Source: Pseudomarimonas arenosa
GTDB taxonomy: Bacteria; Pseudomonadota; Gammaproteobacteria; Xanthomonadales; Xanthomonadaceae
NCBI RefSeq assembly: GCF_014841215.1
Contig: NZ_JACYTR010000003.1
Coordinates: 124,001-188,000 of the forward strand
Direction: 5' to 3'
Length of the DNA: 64,000 nt
Shown here: positions 55,001 to 64,000 of the stretch, one piece after another
Layout of the letters: every line of letters begins with the position of its first letter
Position numbering within the stretch: the stretch's first letter is position 1
The notes under the pieces: generated by a model
Told to the model about the DNA's origin: nothing
The model's input: the letters and a program-made list of their open reading frames with translations, nothing else
Databases searched by the model: none
Program-made: the position numbers and the translations under genes

Positions 55001-55914
55001 GCCACGGTCGGGTGCATTGGAGCGGCAACTTCGACGAGATCCAGGATTTCGAGAATCCGATGCGCGCCTTGTTCGGTGGCCTGGGCTTTATGGACGATGC
55101 CGATTTCAACGCCGGTACTCGTTCAGAGCCGTTGGGAGATCCGAAGGCCGGCATCAGCGCCGAACTCGATGCCTTGGCGGCCTATGTCGACAGCCTGGAT
55201 CGATTCGATCGTTCGCCGTTCCGCAGTGCCAGCGGCAGCTTGACCGCCGATGGTATGGCCGGACGCACGTTGTTCATCCAATCGGGCTGTGCCGACTGCC
55301 ATGCCGGTGAGGCCTTCAGCGACAGCGCCTGGTCGCGGCGGCACGATGTCGGCACCCTGAGCGCCGGCAGCGGCAATCGCCTTGGCGGTGCGTTGGAAGC
55401 ACTGGACACGCCAACCTTGCGCGGCGTGTGGGACAGCGCGCCCTACCTGCACGATGGTTCGGCGGCGACGCTGGAAGCGCTGCTGACCAGTGGCGATGCG
55501 CAGCAGCACACCGCCGGCGCCTCGCTCAGCGCCGGCCAACGCAGTCAGCTGATTGCCTTCCTCAATCAGATCGACGGTAGCGAGCCCGGCATGCCGGCAC
55601 CGCCGCAGCTGGCGATCAGCAGCCCGGCCAATGGCGCCCAGCTGGCGGCCGGCGCCACGCTGTCCTTGTCCATCACCAGCAGTTACAGCGGCATCCAGCA
55701 GGTCGAGTATCTGGCCAATGGCGCCGTGGTGGCCAGCACCAGCTCGGCACCCTGGAGTGCGCAGTGGAATGGCGCCGCTGCCGGTGAACAGCAACGTCTG
55801 CAGGCGCGTGTTCATCATGGCAATGGGCGCTTTATCACCTTGAGCGACGAGATTCGCGTGAGCTTTAGTGGTTTGGCGGCCGGTGCGGTGTTTGGCGATG
55901 GGTTTGAGGAGTGA
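52081..55914 (+). CDS. Large secreted propeller/PKD/di-haem cytochrome protein with GFE-type C terminus
   Basis: The 1277-residue precursor begins with a signal peptide (LGLSLLLWCCWSAVQGQ). Domains in order: LVIVD-like propeller repeats (about 30-350; TQVYNIANPQSPQLM), an Ig-like Big_5 unit (about 365-455; RIVAGGVRDLAGNGMAA), a PKD domain (about 465-555; SYAQPGQYTVQL), a YVTN-type propeller (about 560-900), a di-haem cytochrome c region with CAACH (C938-H942) and CADCH (C1070-H1074) as in MauG/cytochrome peroxidases (about 905-1165), and an Ig-like Big_17-type unit (about 1180-1260). It ends AVFGDGFEE. A surface or periplasmic redox role is likely; its substrate is unknown. Confidence 0.88.
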   Translation: MSLRAKLGLSLLLWCCWSAVQGQGLPSQTWPAGTQLASWNHGGRITTFHRGLLYLGGTDGQGTQVYNIANPQSPQLMCSSALSVNGHAWQKIGDLFYRQYWNPEVGADPPQGTSQFVSLAQPCNRVPWTQAIHNFPVQTRVWGGGFMDTYPNWYGDVIYDSRVGYWPPLAETSVAQLAGLNVGNRFRIGNLLFITPGDEQTGLAVFDIGNPAAPVLLDVLAGNYRQYTSAWQVWRHYLVLMIGDNTNGPQQNANTLIIDFSDPADLRLVGTIPYDDLPGRYVHFQDEFAFAGRFNRGVKYNMETRQVERVFSNPQHSFSDFQWIPLGHLLLVSGSEQNGSRSFLFTHQSNLDTRAPTIGYHLPADGATHQPLNSAIGLVINERLDATTVNEQNIQLREVDGPQLPAIIIHTSYDVVNVYPVSPLQADTSYELRIVAGGVRDLAGNGMAAQSFFFSTGDNVDTGQPPSITSMGSTPGSPVTSGSNIQFSASASDPAGHALEYSWTFGDGSASTSWSSSAAAQHSYAQPGQYTVQLQVRNAVGRSASATRVLVARHSGNAAAVSSSIVVHPARREVWSVNPDHGTVAVFDADALTRLAEISVGDHPAGLAVAADGRVWVVNRDDDSLSRINPVTRMVEHTLPLDYGDRPTAIVFAQGGTTGYVALSGSGEIARFSTASANVDARLAVGPQVYALSVSGDGGRLFASRFVSAAGAGQVWRIGLPAFSTVDSISLPIDSTTADSGTAGRGVPNFVAALASSPDGQRAFYAAKKDNVLRGQFREGSPLSFETTMRSLIGTLDGAGASEVSSARFDSDDASRPSALAWAPGASHLFVAFEGNHRVIALDPWNRREIARTEVGMTPQGLAFDPATSRLFVHNLLSRNVSVLDAADLVSQGTASLTELQRIASSSSEPLSAEVLAGKRIFYDAADTRMGQDGYFSCAACHLDGRQDGRVWDFTQLGEGLRNTTSLRGVAGMGHGRVHWSGNFDEIQDFENPMRALFGGLGFMDDADFNAGTRSEPLGDPKAGISAELDALAAYVDSLDRFDRSPFRSASGSLTADGMAGRTLFIQSGCADCHAGEAFSDSAWSRRHDVGTLSAGSGNRLGGALEALDTPTLRGVWDSAPYLHDGSAATLEALLTSGDAQQHTAGASLSAGQRSQLIAFLNQIDGSEPGMPAPPQLAISSPANGAQLAAGATLSLSITSSYSGIQQVEYLANGAVVASTSSAPWSAQWNGAAAGEQQRLQARVHHGNGRFITLSDEIRVSFSGLAAGAVFGDGFEE

Positions 55915-55948
55915 GGTTGCGCCGCATCGCCATTCTTGGCCCATCAAT

Positions 55949-60437
<4,489 letters not shown>

Positions 60438-60439
60438 TT

Positions 60440-61714
60440 TCACGGGGAGATTCCTTCGGAAGGGGCCGAGTCGACCGTAAAGCTCTGGCCGGTCAGGCGC
60501 TGCAGTTCGATCAGGGCGCGGTGCGCGGCCAGGGCGGCGTCCAGGCGCTGGCGTCGGGCCTCGACCAGCTCGCCCTGCAGTTGAGCCCATTCGAGATGAC
60601 TGGCCGCACCGGCGCGGTAGCTGCGCCCGGCCGCCTCCGCGGCGGCGTGCAGGGCCGGTAGCAGCTGTGCGTCAATCTGCTGTGCGTGGGTCACGGCAAG
60701 ATCGAGTCGGCTCCAGGCCTCGTCCAGCGTGCTGGCCAGAGCCCGTTGTTGGCTCTCGCGTTCGAACTCGAGCGCGGCCAATTCGGCTTCGGCGGCGCGC
60801 AAGCCGGGTTCGGCTCGCGACGCGCTGCCGAACGGAACCGACACGCTGCCCAGCAGTGCCCAGTCGCCGTCAGCCTGCAGCCGGCGCAGGCCGATCTGCC
60901 AGTCGATATCAGCGATGCGCGTGGTCCGCGCTAGCTGCAGCCGCGCTTCGCGCAGGCGGGACTCGTGAGCGAAGCGCTGCAGTTCTGGGGTATCGGCCAG
61001 CTGACGGATCAGCCGGTTTCTATCGGGCACCGCTGGCACGGTGCCGAGATCGACCTCAGCGAGGCGCAGCGCGGCAAGGTCGCCGTCCCACAGCATGACC
61101 AGCCGCTGCATGGCATGCGCCGATGCGCGCAGGCTGCGATCACGCTCGCCCTCGACCCGTACGCGGGTCGCGTCTGCGGCAAGCACCACCGATTCCGGCT
61201 CGGCCCCGGCGCGTCTGCGCTTTCGGGCTGCGTCAACCAGCGTCTCCCGTTGGGCCAGATCATCGGTGGCAAGATCGCTCAGCGCCTTCGCGGCTTGGGC
61301 GTCGAGGTAGCGGCGCGCGACTTCGGCCAGTAGGTCGAGCTTCCTCGCCTCGCGCATCAGCTCGACGCCCTCCAGACGTCGCCGCGCCAAGGACTCTCGA
61401 GCCGCGCGCTTTTCGCCGCGTTCGATCACCGAGGCCAGCGACAGGGTCAGCTCGGCGCCGCCGAAGCCGGACGCCTCACCGCTGCCGAGTGCGTTCTCGA
61501 TTTCGGAGTGCCAGCGCAGCGCCGGTGCTTGCGCTGCTGAATCGACTTCGGCCGCCAGCGACTGCTCGGTGAAACGGTAGGTTTTGAGGTCCGGGTGGCT
61601 GTCGATGACGCGGCGGAACGCCTCGTTCAAGGTCAGCACAGGCTCGGCGCTGGCCACGGTGCTTGCGCACAGGCAAAGAATCACGGCGGCCAGGGCCGCG
61701 CGGGGAAGGCTCAT
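60440..61714 (-). CDS. czcC: Outer-membrane efflux channel, CzcC-like (TolC family)
   Basis: The 424-residue precursor starts at ATG 61714 (GGAG upstream; signal LAAVILCLCASTVASA). It has the TolC/OEP double repeat of long coiled-coil helices: LNEAFRRVIDSHPDLK and QQRALASTLDEAWSRLDLAV, with repeated A/E/R-rich heptads. It forms the outer-membrane tunnel for the CzcCBA complex. It is the first of three overlapping or abutting genes (czcC-czcB-czcA), and a small His-rich protein precedes it by 53 bases. Confidence 0.88.
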   Translation of the reverse strand: MSLPRAALAAVILCLCASTVASAEPVLTLNEAFRRVIDSHPDLKTYRFTEQSLAAEVDSAAQAPALRWHSEIENALGSGEASGFGGAELTLSLASVIERGEKRAARESLARRRLEGVELMREARKLDLLAEVARRYLDAQAAKALSDLATDDLAQRETLVDAARKRRRAGAEPESVVLAADATRVRVEGERDRSLRASAHAMQRLVMLWDGDLAALRLAEVDLGTVPAVPDRNRLIRQLADTPELQRFAHESRLREARLQLARTTRIADIDWQIGLRRLQADGDWALLGSVSVPFGSASRAEPGLRAAEAELAALEFERESQQRALASTLDEAWSRLDLAVTHAQQIDAQLLPALHAAAEAAGRSYRAGAASHLEWAQLQGELVEARRQRLDAALAAHRALIELQRLTGQSFTVDSAPSEGISP

Positions 61715-61767
61715 GGGATGACTCCGAAAGGGACGGGAAGGAAGGGCCGGCAGCGTGCCGGTCAGCC

Positions 61768-62166
61768 TCATTCGACGATCGGAGGTCGCAGCCTGCGCGT
61801 GGGCGGCACGCTGTCGTAGTTCTCAGCAGCGGCCGGCGGTGGCAGCCAGCCTGGCGCGACGGGAGAGAGAGTGGCCGATGCTGTCGGCATGGCGCACAGC
61901 ATTCCGCAGCAATGTGCGACGTGCATCAGTCCATGCCAGAGGTCCGGCGCGCGATCGCTTTCGACCTCGTCACTGCGACTTTCCGTCGCACTACCGTGGT
62001 CGTGTTCTGCGTGCGCATGAACCTCAAACTTAGTCGAACCATGATGCCTCGACTCGTGCAACTCGCCCGCCAGCGACAGCACGGGCTTGCCGACAAAACT
62101 CAGAGCCAGCAACAGGGTCCACACAACCTGATGGGCAAGGCAACGTTGGCGCAAAAGACACAGCAT
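61768..62166 (-). CDS. Small His-rich exported protein (CzcI/DUF2946-like)
   Basis: The 132-residue protein starts with a hydrophobic leader (VVWTLLLALSFVGKPVLSLAG). The mature part is rich in His, Ser and acidic residues (HESRHHGSTKFEVHAHAEHD), followed by DLWHGLMHVAHCCGMLCAM, whose His-Cys-Cys pattern could bind a metal ion. Such small periplasmic proteins (CzcI-type, also DUF2946) often precede czcCBA operons and are thought to regulate or buffer the metal. It lies 53 bases upstream of czcC on the same strand. Confidence 0.75.
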   Translation of the reverse strand: MLCLLRQRCLAHQVVWTLLLALSFVGKPVLSLAGELHESRHHGSTKFEVHAHAEHDHGSATESRSDEVESDRAPDLWHGLMHVAHCCGMLCAMPTASATLSPVAPGWLPPPAAAENYDSVPPTRRLRPPIVE

Positions 62167-62386
62167 CCGCCAAGGATAGCTGATGCAGGTGATATTCGCC
62201 GGCTTTGCAGCGGGCCTCTACGATCCCCGTCAGCCTCGAAGCCTCGGTGGAAGGCCTGAAATCCCGTCAACCTTCAAGCGCCAGCGCGGCCCTCAATTCC
62301 GATTGCGCGCGGGCAGTGCTCCTGGATTCCCACCGACGCGGCAATGACGCTGGGCTGGCCGTCGCTGCGCGCCGGAGCCGGGGCGC

Positions 62387-64000
62387 TCAAGTTTCACTTG
62401 CCAGGCCGCGCCCGAGCCACCAGCGATAGATGGCTGGGATCAGCAGCAGCGAGAGCAGTGGTGCCGACAGCATGCCGCCCAGCATCGGCGCGGCGATGCG
62501 CTGCATGGTGGCGGCGCCGCTGCCTTCGCTGAGCAGGATCGGGGTCAGGCCGGCGAGCAGGGTGAGCACGGTCATCGCCTTGGGCCGCACACGCAGCACG
62601 GCGCCTTCCTCCAGCGCCGCATCGAGCTGCTGTGTGGTCTGCATGCGGCCCTCGTCGCGGGCGCGCATGACAGACTGGGCAAGGTAGATCAACATCACTA
62701 CACCGAATTCCGCCGCCACGCCGAACAGGGCGAGGAAGCCGACTACCACCGCCACTGACAGAGCATAGTCCAGCGCCCACAACAGCCAGATCCCTCCGAC
62801 TACCGAGAGCGGTGCGGTCAGCAGCACGATAAACGCGTCCGGCCAGCGGCGGAACACCAGGTACAATAGCACCAGGATGATGCCGAGCACCGCTGGAACC
62901 GCGAGGCTCAGCCGCTCGGCGGCACGGGTCAGGTATTCGTATTGGCCCGCCCATCCGAGACTGACCCCCGGTGGTAGCGCGACGCCCTCGCGCAGGGCGG
63001 CGTCGGCTTCGCGCATGGTGCCGAGCAGGTCGCGGGTATCGGTGTCGACAAACACCCAGGCGGTGAGCCGGGCGTTTTCGCTGCGAATCATCGCCGGGGC
63101 CGCAACGATCTCGATATCGGCCAGGCGCCCCAGCGGCACCTGCTGTCCCGAGGGCGTCACCACACCGAGTTCCGCCAGTGCCTCGGGCGTGTCGCGAACG
63201 TCCTGCGGCAGGCGCAGGGCGACCGGAAAGCGCCGTCGCCCCTCGTAGGCGGTGGCGACCGGCGCGCCGCCCACGGCTTCACCGAGCCAGGACATGAAGC
63301 TCTCCATCTCGACGCCGTAGCGAGCCAGGTCCTCGCGCCGCGGCCGCACCTCCAGGCTTCGTGCGCTGGCCGCGCGGTCAGCATAGGCGGAGCGGATACC
63401 CGGCACGCCCTTCAGCGCGGCTTCGACCTCGGTGGCGATGCGGGTGAGCTGCTGCAGATCGTCGCCGGCAATGCGCACGCCCAGCGGCGTGCGCAGTCCG
63501 GTGGCCTGCATGTCGATGCGGGTGCGGATCGGCTGCACCCAGGCATTGGTCAGGCCGGGAATCTGCAGCCGCGCGTCGAGTTCGGCGATCAGGTCATCCA
63601 GGGTGAGGCCCGGCCGCCACTGCTCCTGCGGCTTCAGCCGGATGGTGGTCTCGATCATCGACAGCGGGGCGGGGTCGGTGGCGCTATCGGCGCGGCCAAT
63701 CTTACCGAACACGTGCTCGACCTCGGGCGACAGGCGGATCAGTCGATCGGTCTGCTGCAGCAGCGCCTGCGCCTTGCCGGGCGAGAGCTCGGGCAGGGTG
63801 GTTGGCATGTACATCAAGTCGCCCTCTTCCAGCTCGGGCATGAATTCGCTGCCCAGTCGGCCGAGTGGCCACAGCGCGCTGGTTGCCAGCAGCACGGTCA
63901 CAAGTACGGTCAGCTTCGGCCAGTGCAGCACGCCGCGTAGCACCGGGCGGTACAGAGCGATCAGCAGGCGCGACAGCGGCTGCTCCTGTTCACTGCGGAT
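62387..64000 (-). CDS. cusA: Copper/silver RND pump, CusA-like, C-terminal half (cut by window edge)
   Basis: The minus-strand frame is open from the right edge to a stop at 62387, giving 537 visible residues. It contains periplasmic loop 2 and helices 7-12 of an RND pump. The monovalent-metal signatures are LMYMPTTLPELSPGKAQALL (Met cluster), VQPIRTRIDMQATGLRTPLG and a HVFGKIGRADSATDPAPLSM segment, all matching E. coli CusA from memory, in contrast to the adjacent CzcA, which lacks them. Export of Cu(I)/Ag(I) is inferred. The beginning and its cusCFB genes would be beyond the window. A second pump in the same orientation adjoins czcCBA. Confidence 0.88.
   Translation of the reverse strand: MRSEQEQPLSRLLIALYRPVLRGVLHWPKLTVLVTVLLATSALWPLGRLGSEFMPELEEGDLMYMPTTLPELSPGKAQALLQQTDRLIRLSPEVEHVFGKIGRADSATDPAPLSMIETTIRLKPQEQWRPGLTLDDLIAELDARLQIPGLTNAWVQPIRTRIDMQATGLRTPLGVRIAGDDLQQLTRIATEVEAALKGVPGIRSAYADRAASARSLEVRPRREDLARYGVEMESFMSWLGEAVGGAPVATAYEGRRRFPVALRLPQDVRDTPEALAELGVVTPSGQQVPLGRLADIEIVAAPAMIRSENARLTAWVFVDTDTRDLLGTMREADAALREGVALPPGVSLGWAGQYEYLTRAAERLSLAVPAVLGIILVLLYLVFRRWPDAFIVLLTAPLSVVGGIWLLWALDYALSVAVVVGFLALFGVAAEFGVVMLIYLAQSVMRARDEGRMQTTQQLDAALEEGAVLRVRPKAMTVLTLLAGLTPILLSEGSGAATMQRIAAPMLGGMLSAPLLSLLLIPAIYRWWLGRGLASET

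Overview
This is a GC-rich, gene-dense chromosomal segment that most resembles the Lysobacterales/Xanthomonadales group of Gammaproteobacteria. That placement is inferred from gene content: BaeSR, a DUF2058 (YaiL-like) protein, a one-piece tmRNA with an ALAA tag, leucine dehydrogenase next to isovaleryl-CoA dehydrogenase, many Calx-beta/beta-propeller secreted proteins, and intergenic GTAGGGTGGGC-type repeats. No rRNA, tRNA, prophage, complete IS or CRISPR array was seen.
Layout. 1-4.7 kb: a baeS-baeR-chrA operon (chrA cut by the left edge) faces a Spy-like periplasmic protein and a di-haem peroxidase; a candidate BaeR box lies between them. 4.9-13.6 kb: an ECF sigma/TPR-Ser-Thr-kinase pair is divergent from a 1737-residue secreted DUF7948-SBBP-Calx-beta protein. 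14-19 kb: an NmrA-type reductase and DUF1772 pair with a divergent AraC regulator, a HigBA toxin-antitoxin pair with a palindromic operator, and a serine hydrolase. 19.5-25.6 kb: ssrA (tmRNA, minus strand) with its terminator, a large periplasmic-propeller histidine kinase, and a convergent REC-DUF3369-HD-GYP regulator. 25.8-34.5 kb: acyl-CoA metabolism (isovaleryl-CoA dehydrogenase, leucine dehydrogenase, fused B12 mutase IcmF), interrupted by a small ECF sigma/cupin cluster. 34.5-51 kb: accessory single genes (lipoprotein, amidase, CPBP protease, DUF2058, P-loop kinase, hemerythrin, hydrolase, GFA protein, several membrane or periplasmic unknowns, methyltransferase, GGDEF), separated by dense repeats. 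51.4-64 kb: a YHS protein, a 1277-residue secreted propeller/di-haem protein, and two heavy-metal RND systems (complete czcCBA plus a His-rich small protein, then the 3' half of a cusA-like gene).
How the parts connect. Envelope stress and metal/oxyanion resistance sit at both ends. Leucine dehydrogenase, isovaleryl-CoA dehydrogenase and IcmF suggest branched-chain amino acid/short acyl-CoA breakdown. Several regulators (two ECFs, HD-GYP, GGDEF, hybrid-like kinase) are interspersed.
The most unusual features are: (1) a shared C-terminal F-x-x-G-F-E signature on three unrelated large secreted proteins, two of them di-haem proteins, which could be a processing or sorting tag; (2) intergenic repeat DNA present in frame at three places inside icmF; (3) a DUF642-like domain nested within the last Calx-beta repeat; (4) a 254-bp element with perfect 22-bp terminal inverted repeats and nested internal palindromes.
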